Assembly: GCA_964373575.1 (NCBI GenBank) | Contig: CAYJVB010000032.1 | Location: forward strand, 1 to 9,229 | Length of the DNA stretch: 9,229 nt | DNA from: CAYJVB01 sp964373575 | GTDB lineage: Archaea > Aenigmatarchaeota > Aenigmatarchaeia > CG10238-14 | Direction: 5' to 3' | Shown here: piece by piece, positions 1 to 6,517 of the stretch | Layout: each line of letters starts with the position of its first letter | Numbering within the stretch: position 1 is the stretch's first letter | Position numbers and translations under genes: made by a program | Notes under the pieces: generated by a model | What the model was told of the DNA's origin: nothing | The model's database searches: none | What the model saw: the letters and a program-made list of their open reading frames with translations, nothing else

Positions 1-353
<353 letters not shown>

Positions 354-1281
354 TTACCGTGCTAACAGCCAGTTTACTTAACTGCTTACGATGTTGAAAA
401 CCAATCAAAGAATTGAATGTGCGTATTTGAGATGATCTTATGATTAAAGTTCCTCTTCTATTTTCATAAACCCTTATCTTTAATTTTTGAAGTTCATTCT
501 TTATCCATTCAGTAACATTAGCGTTTTTAACGTAAAATTCTATTTGTAGTTTATTTTTTGAAGACGTTACAAATCCTTCTGCATCAAACCATCCTTGTAT
601 ATACTTTTTCTTTATTTCACAATCTGCGTTTTGAATCACTTCTGGTATTATAATTTTATCAAATTTTTTGCCGATAGGTATTTCAAATATTTTTGTTAGA
701 ATTTTATGAAATATCTTAGAATTTATAAAAAGTCTCCAACCCCTCCTTTTTTTATTGGCTATTTTTACTCCAGATATATTGAATTTTTCTCTCATTACAA
801 GGTTTATAAAATCCAATCTTGATTCGTCTGTCCAAGATTCTACTATTATCTCCCAATGATCTTTGTGCTTTTCTGGTTCTCTTAAATGTCCATCGCCACT
901 TATATAACCGACTATGTACGCAATTTCTGCATCCAGAACAGGTATTTTAACTTTATTGGGTGAGGATTTTGTTGTCACATATTCTAAATTTTTAATTATT
1001 TCTTTAACATCTCCTACATCTTTAAATTTAGTCACAAGAGATAGAGGTATTTGGTTGTTTCTTTTCCATCTCCTAATAGAACTTTCATCAATTCCTATTT
1101 TTTGTGAAAGATTTTTATAGCTTCTAAACTTAATCTTAAGGTTTTCAAGAAAATTACTGATACTTTCTGTGGAAGAAATCAAAAAAATTTCTCCCTTCTC
1201 ATAATCCTCACTTAGCCCCAAAACCCATTCTTTCATTATATAATTTATCGTAAGTCAGTATTTAAGCCTAACTACTAGCAT
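354..1281 (-). mobile_element. Archaeal BHB-type intron in 16S rRNA at E. coli 526/527, carrying a homing endonuclease gene
   Basis: A 928-nt AT-rich insert splits the GC-rich 16S sequence exactly between C526 and G527. The junction is unique because neither flanking intron base repeats the exon base. The ends fold into a canonical bulge-helix-bulge. The 5' bulge is CC|A, the central 4-bp helix is GCCG paired with CGGU, and the 3' bulge is AA|G, each cut between its second and third base. Inside it, intron ends TGCTAGTAG and the 3' tract containing TAGCA form a long helix of about 13 bp with G-U pairs. Outside it, exon bases GUGCC pair with GGUA with one mismatch. Such introns are removed by the archaeal tRNA splicing endonuclease and ligated by RtcB, and the intron often circularises. 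The insert carries the LAGLIDADG gene needed for homing. Confidence 0.95.
1258..1265 (-). promoter_or_regulatory. Possible TATA box for the intron endonuclease gene
   Basis: The octamer TTAAATAC (minus strand) lies inside the intron with 21 nt between it and the endonuclease ATG. This is nearly the spacing seen at several other genes in the window and would start a transcript at or next to the ATG. It suggests expression independent of the rRNA promoter. It is inferred from sequence and spacing only, and AT-rich DNA produces such matches by chance. Confidence 0.4.
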
Positions 1282-1741
1282 GGCGGCTGGCACCCGTCTT
1301 ACCCACCCCTTATTCGCCAAGCTTTTTGGACTTGACAAAAGTTGCAGCATAGCTGCAACACTTCAGATCCCCTCGTCGTCCGCTTAGACATTGCGAAGGT
1401 TTCGCGCCTGCTGCGTCCCGTAGGACCTGGATTCATGTCTCAGAATCCATCTCCGGGCTTCCTCTCTCAAGGCCCGTATCCGTTATAGCTTTGAGGGTCC
1501 GTTACACCCCCAACAGACTGATGAAATATGGTCTCATCCTTAGGCGCCGTAGCTCTAAAAATTTCTTCATTCCAGAAAGAAATTCCTACCAGGTATTAGC
1601 TTCACTTTCGCGAAATTATCCCTGTCCTAAGGGTAGATTAACCATATATTACTGAGCAATTCGCCGAGGTCTTACACCTCACTTCTCGCATGGCTTAATC
1701 GGATCTGAATAGCAGTATCCTCCGGCGGGATCAACCGGAAT
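1282..1741 (-). rRNA. 16S ribosomal RNA, exon 1 (5' part, E. coli ~1-526)
   Basis: This is the 5' part of the small-subunit rRNA, read on the minus strand. The 5' end at about 1741 reads ATTCCGGTTGATCCCGCCGG, the archaeal 21F signature, and further landmarks follow, such as CCTACGGGACGCAGCAGG (1403-1420 region) and finally GGGTGCCAGCCGCC, where the exon stops at 1282. The exon is about 460 nt against 526 in E. coli, as expected from shorter archaeal helices. A perfect 8-bp hairpin, GTTGCAGC/GCTGCAAC (1341-1359), lies in the variable h17 region. No frameshift-like damage or second insertion is visible, so this looks like a functional rRNA. The next rRNA base (G527) is found only after a 928-nt intron. 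Confidence 0.97.
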
Positions 1742-1822
1742 TGGCAAGGTTTTCCCTGCTTCTTTACTGACAAATTTCACCAACTAGGGCCTCATTTGAT
1801 GATAAAGAAACCATCATAAAGC

Positions 1823-1848
1823 GCTTGAAACTTGAAGTCATTTCAAGC
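1823..1848 (-). other. Pre-16S leader hairpin with two alternative pairings
   Basis: GCTTGAAA and TTTCAAGC form a perfect 8-bp stem with a 10-nt loop within the predicted rRNA leader. The loop itself contains a second CTTGAA/TTCAAG partner, so a competing 6-bp stem (1831-1836 with 1842-1847) is possible. Leaders of archaeal 16S normally hold one strand of a long processing stem whose partner lies after the 3' end of 16S, outside this window. This local hairpin may be an antitermination or processing element, or may only be structural. Confidence 0.45.
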
Positions 1849-1880
1849 TTCGCATATTGTAACTTAATAATAGACAGTCA

Positions 1881-1897
1881 AAATATATAAAGTGCTT
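1881..1897 (-). promoter_or_regulatory. 16S rRNA promoter (TATA box with BRE-like element)
   Basis: On the minus strand the sequence reads AAGCAC followed by TTTATATATTT, a strong archaeal TATA box with a purine-rich BRE-like element directly upstream. Transcription would start near 1860, leaving a pre-rRNA leader of about 118 nt before the 16S 5' end at 1741. It is the best TATA match near the rRNA gene. No other gene lies between it and 16S, and the upstream protein gene ends at 1968 on the same strand. Confidence 0.75.
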
Positions 1898-1967
1898 TTA
1901 AATTAGATGGGTTCGCTACTTATATAGTTTTCTGCAATTTTTTGGGATTATTTCATGCTGCCGAAAC

Positions 1968-2243
1968 TTATAGTTTGAGTTTGTAAAAAGTTTTTAATAA
2001 AGGAGGAGCTTTGCCTGTTGAAAAATACCTTGGTGACGGGAATTCCCGTACAGTTCTTTCTTTTAGGTATCCTAATCGTGTTAATTCATCGAGAATTTCT
2101 TTCGCCCTATCTGGAGAGATCACGGTTCTTTCATTACCAAATGTTAAATCATAACCGATATATACTCCAAACTCTTTTCTTATGTTTGCTTTTAGGATTA
2201 CATAGTTTGCAAATAAAGCTTCAGCGTCACGTAGAGAAACCAT
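1968..2243 (-). CDS. Hypothetical protein, possible small winged-helix DNA-binding protein (91 aa)
   Basis: I do not recognise a named family. The frame is open from 2309, but I place the start at the ATG at 2243 (MVSLRDAEALFANYV) because a TATA octamer TTTAAATA lies exactly 22 nt before it; the longer version would put that TATA box inside the coding region. The second half, SPDRAKEILDELTRLGYL followed by a basic stretch and FYKLKL at the C terminus, has the helix-then-strand pattern of a small winged-helix domain of PadR/ArsR-like size. That reading is inference. There is no membrane segment and no cysteine pair. The gene lies directly upstream of the rRNA promoter in the same orientation and is divergent from trxB. 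Confidence 0.6.
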   Translation of the reverse strand: MVSLRDAEALFANYVILKANIRKEFGVYIGYDLTFGNERTVISPDRAKEILDELTRLGYLKERTVREFPSPRYFSTGKAPPLLKTFYKLKL

Positions 2244-2265
2244 ACATGTTTTTTCCTTTTTCAAG

Positions 2266-2273
2266 TATTTAAA
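2266..2273 (-). promoter_or_regulatory. TATA box for the 91-aa hypothetical gene
   Basis: TTTAAATA on the minus strand, preceded by GATGGGA, with 22 nt to the ATG at 2243. A TATA box centred about 26 nt before the start codon implies a leaderless transcript. This decides the start of the gene. Confidence 0.6.
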
Positions 2274-2398
2274 TCCCATCGAGTAGAAAAATTTGAAATA
2301 ATTTAGCACTGTTCAAAAATACGATTATCTCATGCTGAGTCTTAACAAATCAAGATTTAGCTTAATAAGAATGAAATTGAAATAATAATTAGATTTTT

Positions 2399-3367
2399 TT
2401 GAATTATTGCAGGTGGGTTTTTATCATAGAGGCGAACAAAAATTATTATCAAACCATCATAATTGGTGGTGGACCTACAGGTTTAGCGGCTGGAATGTAT
2501 GCAGGTAGGCTAGGATTGAAAACTTTAGTTTTAACCAAGACGTTAGGAGGAACAATAATTCTCACAGATGTTGTTGAAAATTATCCAGGTTTCAAGAGGC
2601 TGACTGGACTAGAACTAACTGAACACCTTAAAGAACATGCTTTGGATTATAATTTGGTTGCAATAAAAGAAGAAGAAGTAATGGATGTCAGGAAGAGCAA
2701 AGACTTGTTTGAAGTTAAGACAGAGGATAACACATATATCGGAAAGACTCTTATTTTTGCTACTGGAACTAAACATAGAGAATTGAATGCTCCTGGAGTA
2801 AAGGAATTTGCTAATCGAGGGGTACATTACTGTGCATTGTGTGATGGTCCTATTTACAAAGACAAGGCAGTTTGTGTTATCGGCGGTAGTGATTCTGCTG
2901 GAAAGGAGGCTTTAGTGTTGTCTAGATTCGCTAAAAAAGTTTACATGATTTATCGTGGCGACGATATTCATCCAGAGCCAATCAACAAAGAAAGGATAGC
3001 TGCTACAAAAAATATTGAAATAATCCACAAAACCAATGTGGTTGAAGTCAAAGGAGACAAATTTGTGACAAGTATTGTTTTGGACAAACCTTATAATGGC
3101 AACAAAGAAATAAGGATGGATGCTGTTTTTATTGCCATTGGTTTAATACCGCTTTCGGATTTTGCGAAGAAATTAGGAGTCAAGATAAACGACAAAGGGG
3201 AGATAATCATAAACAGAAAGGCAGAGACAAATGTTGAAGGTGTTTTTGCGGCTGGAGATGTTGTTGATACAGAGTTCAAACAGGCTATTACAGGTGTAGG
3301 TGAAGGTGTGACTGCTGCTTATGGAGTTTATAAGTACTGTGAGAGCAAGGAGATCATGCCAACTTGA
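2399..3367 (+). CDS. trxB: Thioredoxin reductase (FAD-dependent), with an atypical NADPH site
   Basis: This is a low-molecular-weight thioredoxin reductase, a flavoprotein that reduces thioredoxin-like partners in the cytoplasm. Domains in order are the FAD-binding motif GGGPTGLAAG (residues 23-32), ATG (121-123), the redox-active CALC followed by DG (145-150), the nucleotide-binding GGSDSAGKEA (162-171) and the second FAD motif GVFAAGDV (281-288). The usual HRRxxxR motif that holds the NADPH 2'-phosphate reads YRGDDIHPE here (185-193), so the electron donor may not be NADPH. Length is normal (about 310-320). The start is uncertain. TTG at 2399 is the only standard start after the in-frame TAG at 2390-2392. 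A GGTGG motif (2412-2416) sits 6 and 9 nt before in-frame ATC and ATA, which would trim 8-9 residues and better match family N termini. A DipZ-like thioredoxin-fold gene lies 1.3 kb downstream. Confidence 0.93.
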   Translation: MNYCRWVFIIEANKNYYQTIIIGGGPTGLAAGMYAGRLGLKTLVLTKTLGGTIILTDVVENYPGFKRLTGLELTEHLKEHALDYNLVAIKEEEVMDVRKSKDLFEVKTEDNTYIGKTLIFATGTKHRELNAPGVKEFANRGVHYCALCDGPIYKDKAVCVIGGSDSAGKEALVLSRFAKKVYMIYRGDDIHPEPINKERIAATKNIEIIHKTNVVEVKGDKFVTSIVLDKPYNGNKEIRMDAVFIAIGLIPLSDFAKKLGVKINDKGEIIINRKAETNVEGVFAAGDVVDTEFKQAITGVGEGVTAAYGVYKYCESKEIMPT

Positions 3368-3401
3368 TTTGTTATTTCTGTTGAGTAGTTAAAATGGAAA
3401 G

Positions 3402-3409
3402 CTTTATAG
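3402..3409 (+). promoter_or_regulatory. TATA box (with BRE-like GGAAAG) for the four-helix membrane protein
   Basis: CTTTATAG, preceded by GGAAAG, lies 22 nt before the ATG at 3432. The spacing predicts a leaderless mRNA, and there is no Shine-Dalgarno motif before the ATG. Confidence 0.65.
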
Positions 3410-3431
3410 GCTCGAACGTTACCTTTATTAT

Positions 3432-3980
3432 ATGAATCCTATTGAAATGTTAGATGGTGCATTGTTAGATGGCTACACTGCTTTTGCAAGACTATATCAA
3501 GGTGTTACCGGTGAACATAAGGACCGTCTTACACAAAATGCATATGCGGCATCATCATTGGGTTTTGGTGTGTCAATTCCAATCTATTTACCACTATCAT
3601 CCTTGAGTTTACCACTGTTGTTTTATTCTGCTTTATCTTATCTTAATTGTAAAACAAAATTTCAATTGGCGGAAACTTTACCTTATTCGGATAGTAAACG
3701 TGTGGATAATATATTACCTTTATTCTTCCTAGGGAGTTTATATTTTTCAATAAAGAATGGTCTTGATATTTTTGCAAAAATAGAAAATCGTGATGCTAGT
3801 GAATTAAACTTTAAGATTTTCTCATTCTTATATGGGCTGTCGTCGCTTGCACTTGCTTCAAGCGTATACATGGAACGAGTTAATATTGAGCCCCCGTCAG
3901 GAAAATCGATTCTTGAAAGGATCGGAGAATACTTAAATGGTTCTAACAAGACTCCAGTGAAGGCATTGGTTGATGTCTAA
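3432..3980 (+). CDS. Hypothetical integral membrane protein (182 aa, about four helices)
   Basis: I recognise no family. The protein has a polar N terminus with charged residues (about 1-37), then hydrophobic segments at about 38-56, 57-72, 92-114 and 127-147. The C-terminal tail is polar (148-182) and contains PPSGKSILERIGEYL, which could form an amphipathic helix. There is no signal peptide and no recognisable catalytic motif. The ATG start at 3432 is supported by the TATA box 22 nt upstream. It has its own promoter and follows trxB by 64 bp on the same strand, so a functional link to trxB is possible but not shown. Confidence 0.65.
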   Translation: MNPIEMLDGALLDGYTAFARLYQGVTGEHKDRLTQNAYAASSLGFGVSIPIYLPLSSLSLPLLFYSALSYLNCKTKFQLAETLPYSDSKRVDNILPLFFLGSLYFSIKNGLDIFAKIENRDASELNFKIFSFLYGLSSLALASSVYMERVNIEPPSGKSILERIGEYLNGSNKTPVKALVDV

Positions 3981-4044
3981 ATCGGATCTAAAACCAATAT
4001 CTTTATTACTCAACAAATCAAAATTTTTCTATTGAAATTCCATA

Positions 4045-4050
4045 GGTGAT
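4045..4050 (+). promoter_or_regulatory. Shine-Dalgarno site of the 63-aa protein gene
   Basis: GGTGAT, complementary to the archaeal 16S 3' end, lies 5 nt before the ATG at 4056. It is the clearest ribosome binding site in the window and stands out because most neighbours look leaderless. It fixes the start of this short gene. Confidence 0.7.
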
Positions 4051-4055
4051 AGAAT

Positions 4056-4247
4056 ATGTATTCTTACAAAAATAAGCGTGGACAAGCATACCATCTGCAC
4101 ACGAAAGAAGTAACACTGAAAAGTACTGGAAGGAAACAGAGAATCTTCTTCTTCAGTAAAGATCCTAACGGTGCAATCGAGTTGCCCAGTGGATATGGTA
4201 TTGTAGAAAACACAAAGACAGGTTTGCCTTTTTTGAAGAAGAAGTGA
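4056..4247 (+). CDS. Small conserved-looking basic protein (63 aa), function unknown
   Basis: The protein begins MYSYKNKRGQAYHLHTKEV and continues with a basic centre (TGRKQRIFFFSKD), then a PSGYGIVENTKTGLP segment and a KKK end. I recall similar 60-residue proteins with the pattern Y.N..G..Y.LH...V / G.RQ.I.FF.. / P.GY.VVE...TGLP.LKK in other archaea and in bacteria, but no function is known to me. The alternating pattern suggests a small beta-rich fold. The start is well supported by GGTGAT 5 nt upstream. It is convergent with the gene ending at 4289. Two longer open frames on the opposite strand here are shadows. Confidence 0.75.
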   Translation: MYSYKNKRGQAYHLHTKEVTLKSTGRKQRIFFFSKDPNGAIELPSGYGIVENTKTGLPFLKKK

Positions 4248-4288
4248 AAACAAGAGATTGATTGTAAAAATATGAACCCATTCACTGT

Positions 4289-4648
4289 TCAGATATTAAA
4301 ATCATCGAAAGAAATCTCTATCCCTGCCTCTCTTGCCGCCATTTTTAATCCCACTCTATTACAATATACATCTGAATATAATTCTATGAATCCATAATTT
4401 AATGAACCGTGTCTTTGAAATCTTTTTTTTGTCTTGGCATACGTGTCGTAAGTATCATGGCCAAACCCCGTAAGTAGGAGACATAGAGCTGCAGGAAAAT
4501 CAATGCAAGCAGCTGCATATTGAAAATCATGTTGGTTAAATGCAAACCCTACTACGTGAAAGGTAGTTCCGATTGCAACACCCAGATACCCTGCTAGAGT
4601 AAACTTGTTTCTAATTGAGCACTTAACATAATCTAGTAAAATTCCCAT
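4289..4648 (-). CDS. Hypothetical small membrane-associated protein (119 aa)
   Basis: I recognise no named family. Two hydrophobic stretches are visible, about residues 17-36 (LAGYLGVAIGTTFHVVGFAF) and 44-63 (AAACIDFPAALCLLLTGFG), followed by a basic segment (TKKRFQRHG). The C-terminal part holds YCNRVGLKMAAREAG (about 95-109), which resembles a YC.R.G...AA.E.G pattern that I recall from short archaeal proteins of unknown role. The ATG at 4648 has no Shine-Dalgarno motif. TTTAATAC lies 20 nt upstream and a second, stronger TATA match lies 36 nt upstream. The gene follows the DipZ-like gene on the minus strand with a 66-bp gap. Confidence 0.6.
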   Translation of the reverse strand: MGILLDYVKCSIRNKFTLAGYLGVAIGTTFHVVGFAFNQHDFQYAAACIDFPAALCLLLTGFGHDTYDTYAKTKKRFQRHGSLNYGFIELYSDVYCNRVGLKMAAREAGIEISFDDFNI

Positions 4649-4668
4649 ATGCAGATAATCAATTCACA

Positions 4669-4694
4669 GTATTAAATTCGTTTTCTATTTATAG
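4669..4694 (-). promoter_or_regulatory. Two candidate TATA boxes for the 119-aa membrane protein
   Basis: On the minus strand CTATAAATAG (4685-4694) is followed by TTTAATAC (4669-4676). The nearer one, 20 nt from the ATG, would give a nearly leaderless mRNA. The farther one would give a leader of about 15 nt. Only one is likely to be the main promoter. Confidence 0.45.
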
Positions 4695-4714
4695 CATTTT
4701 TCCTTATTCTTCCA

Positions 4715-5671
4715 CTAACCAAAGGTAAATGCATACATAGTGAAATCTTTCGACGTCGTTATTATTTTTAATTCATGAATTTCTTGTTTTTTAGTCTCAA
4801 CTAAATTGAACATGTCGGGTTTATCAACAGCTACATAGCTTTTTCCATTTTTCACTATAACATCTTTTCCAGCGTTTGATTTCGTTAAAGATTTACCATC
4901 CAATTGTACTTCCACTTCAAATTTTTTAGAAAATGGTGCCATAACCGTATTTACTTCTTTGGCAGTATACTTCAGCGAGACATGACCTTTTTTTCCTTCA
5001 TGCTTAATGAACTCCGCTTTTTGCATCCAGTCCCCGTCCAGATAAATAATATTCAGCTGATGATCTCCTTGGTCAACAAATCTAATGCAGCTGTCAGGAA
5101 CGCATACGGAGGAGTTGCCAAAACCCTCATTTCGAAGATGGCCCAAATAAGTTTCAGGTGTTGTATGGAAGGATTTAAGCTTTAATTCATCATTTTTAGT
5201 TTCTTTATCCGGCAATTTTATTCCTGTTTCTCTGACAAAGTTTCTGATTTTATCTTCAATTTCAACATAACCACCTTCTCCTATATGCTCATAAACTACC
5301 TTCCCATTTTTGTCAATCAATGTTTGTCTAGGCCAATATGAATTGCCGTATAGCCGCCATGTTGTATTGTTACTATCTAAAGCTACCGGATATTTTATGC
5401 CGTGTTTTTTAACAGCTTTTTCTACATTTTCTGGTTTTCTTTCGAAATCAAATTCTGGCGTGTGAACACCTATTAGAACGAAGTTTTTATCCTTGTATTT
5501 TTTCCAAAGTTCTTTCATGTGAAGTAATGTTCTTATACAATTGACACAGCTGTATGTCCAGAAATCTAATAACACTACTTTACCTTTCAATTTTTTGATG
5601 GTCAAAGGTATAGTATTGATCCAACCGATTATATCTTCAAACTCAGGTGCTGTTGGTTTTAGGAAATTCAC
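4715..5671 (-). CDS. DipZ-like thioredoxin-fold protein with C-terminal beta-sandwich domain, no CcdA part
   Basis: Residues about 1-150 form a TlpA/DipZ-type thioredoxin domain: DFWTYSCVNCIRTL carries the active site CVNC (42-45), and YWPRQTLID (112-120) carries the cis-proline. Residues about 165-318 match my memory of the DipZ C-terminal domain, from TPETYLG (171-177) to the final YAFTFG. In bacterial DipZ these two domains follow a CcdA membrane transporter of electrons, which is absent here, and there is no signal peptide, so the protein appears cytoplasmic. The C-terminal domain has an extra cysteine pair (C190, C195). The expected role is thiol-disulfide exchange or peroxide-linked redox work, possibly with TrxB upstream as electron donor (inference). 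The start is GTG at 5671; no other in-frame start lies before the conserved domain. The family looks bacterial, so transfer is plausible. Confidence 0.88.
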   Translation of the reverse strand: MNFLKPTAPEFEDIIGWINTIPLTIKKLKGKVVLLDFWTYSCVNCIRTLLHMKELWKKYKDKNFVLIGVHTPEFDFERKPENVEKAVKKHGIKYPVALDSNNTTWRLYGNSYWPRQTLIDKNGKVVYEHIGEGGYVEIEDKIRNFVRETGIKLPDKETKNDELKLKSFHTTPETYLGHLRNEGFGNSSVCVPDSCIRFVDQGDHQLNIIYLDGDWMQKAEFIKHEGKKGHVSLKYTAKEVNTVMAPFSKKFEVEVQLDGKSLTKSNAGKDVIVKNGKSYVAVDKPDMFNLVETKKQEIHELKIITTSKDFTMYAFTFG

Positions 5672-5689
5672 TTAATCACTCAATAAATC

Positions 5690-5700
5690 TTAATATTTGA
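5690..5700. promoter_or_regulatory. Shared divergent TATA-like element between the DipZ-like gene and uppP
   Basis: TTAATATTTGA in the 45-bp gap has a palindromic AATATT core midway between the GTG at 5671 and the ATG at 5717 (20 and 19 nt from core to start). Neither gene shows a good Shine-Dalgarno motif, so both could be transcribed leaderless from this one element in opposite directions. The distances are slightly shorter than at the other genes here. Confidence 0.4.
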
Positions 5701-5716
5701 AAATTAATTATTATTT

Positions 5717-6490
5717 ATGGTTTCTATCCTTCAATCATTATTCCTTGGCTTAATCCAAGGCATCACAGAATGGCTTCCTGTTTCAAGCTCCGGTCATCTG
5801 GTAATATTACAGCAGCTGTTTAATATCGAAGTCCCGGCAGCTTTTGATATTTATCTACATTTTGGATCCTTGTTGGTTATTTTCTATTACTTTAGGGAGG
5901 ATATTCTGAAAATTTTAGATTCTCTTGTTAAATGGGATACAAAATCTGAACATTTCAAGATGATGTGGTATGTGTTCGTAGCTAGCATCCCAGCTGGTGT
6001 AATTGGATTTTTGTTCCTAAAATTTTTTGAATCTTTGTTTCAGAGTCTTTTGGCTGTTGGTTTGGCTATGCTGATAAATGCTATGATATTATACTCCACT
6101 AAATTTGTTAAAGGGAAGGAGAGAATTGATGCTTCTAAGGCATTTTTTGTTGGTATTGGTCAGGGATTAAGCATCACGCCGGGAATATCTAGAAGTGGAA
6201 CAACTATTTCTTTTGGTTTGTTTTCGAGAATGAAAAAAGAGGATGTATTCAGACTGTCATTTTTAATGGCTGTTCCAGCATTGCTAGTTTCCAATATTGT
6301 TGAACTGAGGAATTTAGTTTCTGCAGATATTGATACACTCTCTCTTGTTGTAGGCCTGATATCGTCAATTGTAGTTGGTTATCTGTCAATTGATTTCCTT
6401 TTCAAGATTGTCAGGCAAAACAGGTTGCATTATTTTGCTTATTATTCTTTGGGCTTAGGAATTTTTACAATAATATTATCGATAATATGA
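5717..6490 (+). CDS. uppP: Undecaprenyl-diphosphatase-type polyprenyl diphosphate phosphatase (BacA/UppP family)
   Basis: This integral membrane enzyme removes a phosphate from a C55-type polyprenyl diphosphate, regenerating the lipid carrier used for surface glycan assembly. In an archaeon the carrier would be a dolichol-type phosphate. Both diagnostic motifs are intact: ITEWLPVSSSGH (residues 16-27) with the catalytic-region glutamate and PVSSSGH, and PGISRSGTT (155-163). The 257-residue length and multiple hydrophobic segments to the C terminus are normal for the family. The ATG at 5717 lies just before the first motif, as usual. It is divergent from the DipZ-like gene and convergent with tRNA-Ser, so it is probably a single-gene unit. 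Confidence 0.96.
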   Translation: MVSILQSLFLGLIQGITEWLPVSSSGHLVILQQLFNIEVPAAFDIYLHFGSLLVIFYYFREDILKILDSLVKWDTKSEHFKMMWYVFVASIPAGVIGFLFLKFFESLFQSLLAVGLAMLINAMILYSTKFVKGKERIDASKAFFVGIGQGLSITPGISRSGTTISFGLFSRMKKEDVFRLSFLMAVPALLVSNIVELRNLVSADIDTLSLVVGLISSIVVGYLSIDFLFKIVRQNRLHYFAYYSLGLGIFTIILSII

Positions 6491-6517
6491 TTTACAAGAT
6501 CAGATCGTATATCGTAG

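Noticed and set aside
914..1120. Plus-strand open frame inside the intron endonuclease gene
   Set aside because: It is antisense to a gene with clear LAGLIDADG motifs, and its translation has no domain pattern; it is a shadow.
354..1281. Interrupted 16S read as a broken pseudogene or a chimera
   Set aside because: The exons rejoin without loss at a conserved site and the junctions form a perfect bulge-helix-bulge, so this is a spliceable intron.
2284..2392. Two similar TTGAAATAAT tracts between the divergent genes, considered as operator repeats
   Set aside because: They are short AT-rich matches at irregular positions and not clearly more than expected by chance.
4029..4285. Two minus-strand open frames opposite the 63-residue gene
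   Set aside because: The plus-strand gene has a Shine-Dalgarno site and family-like sequence; the opposite frames give cysteine- and phenylalanine-rich noise.
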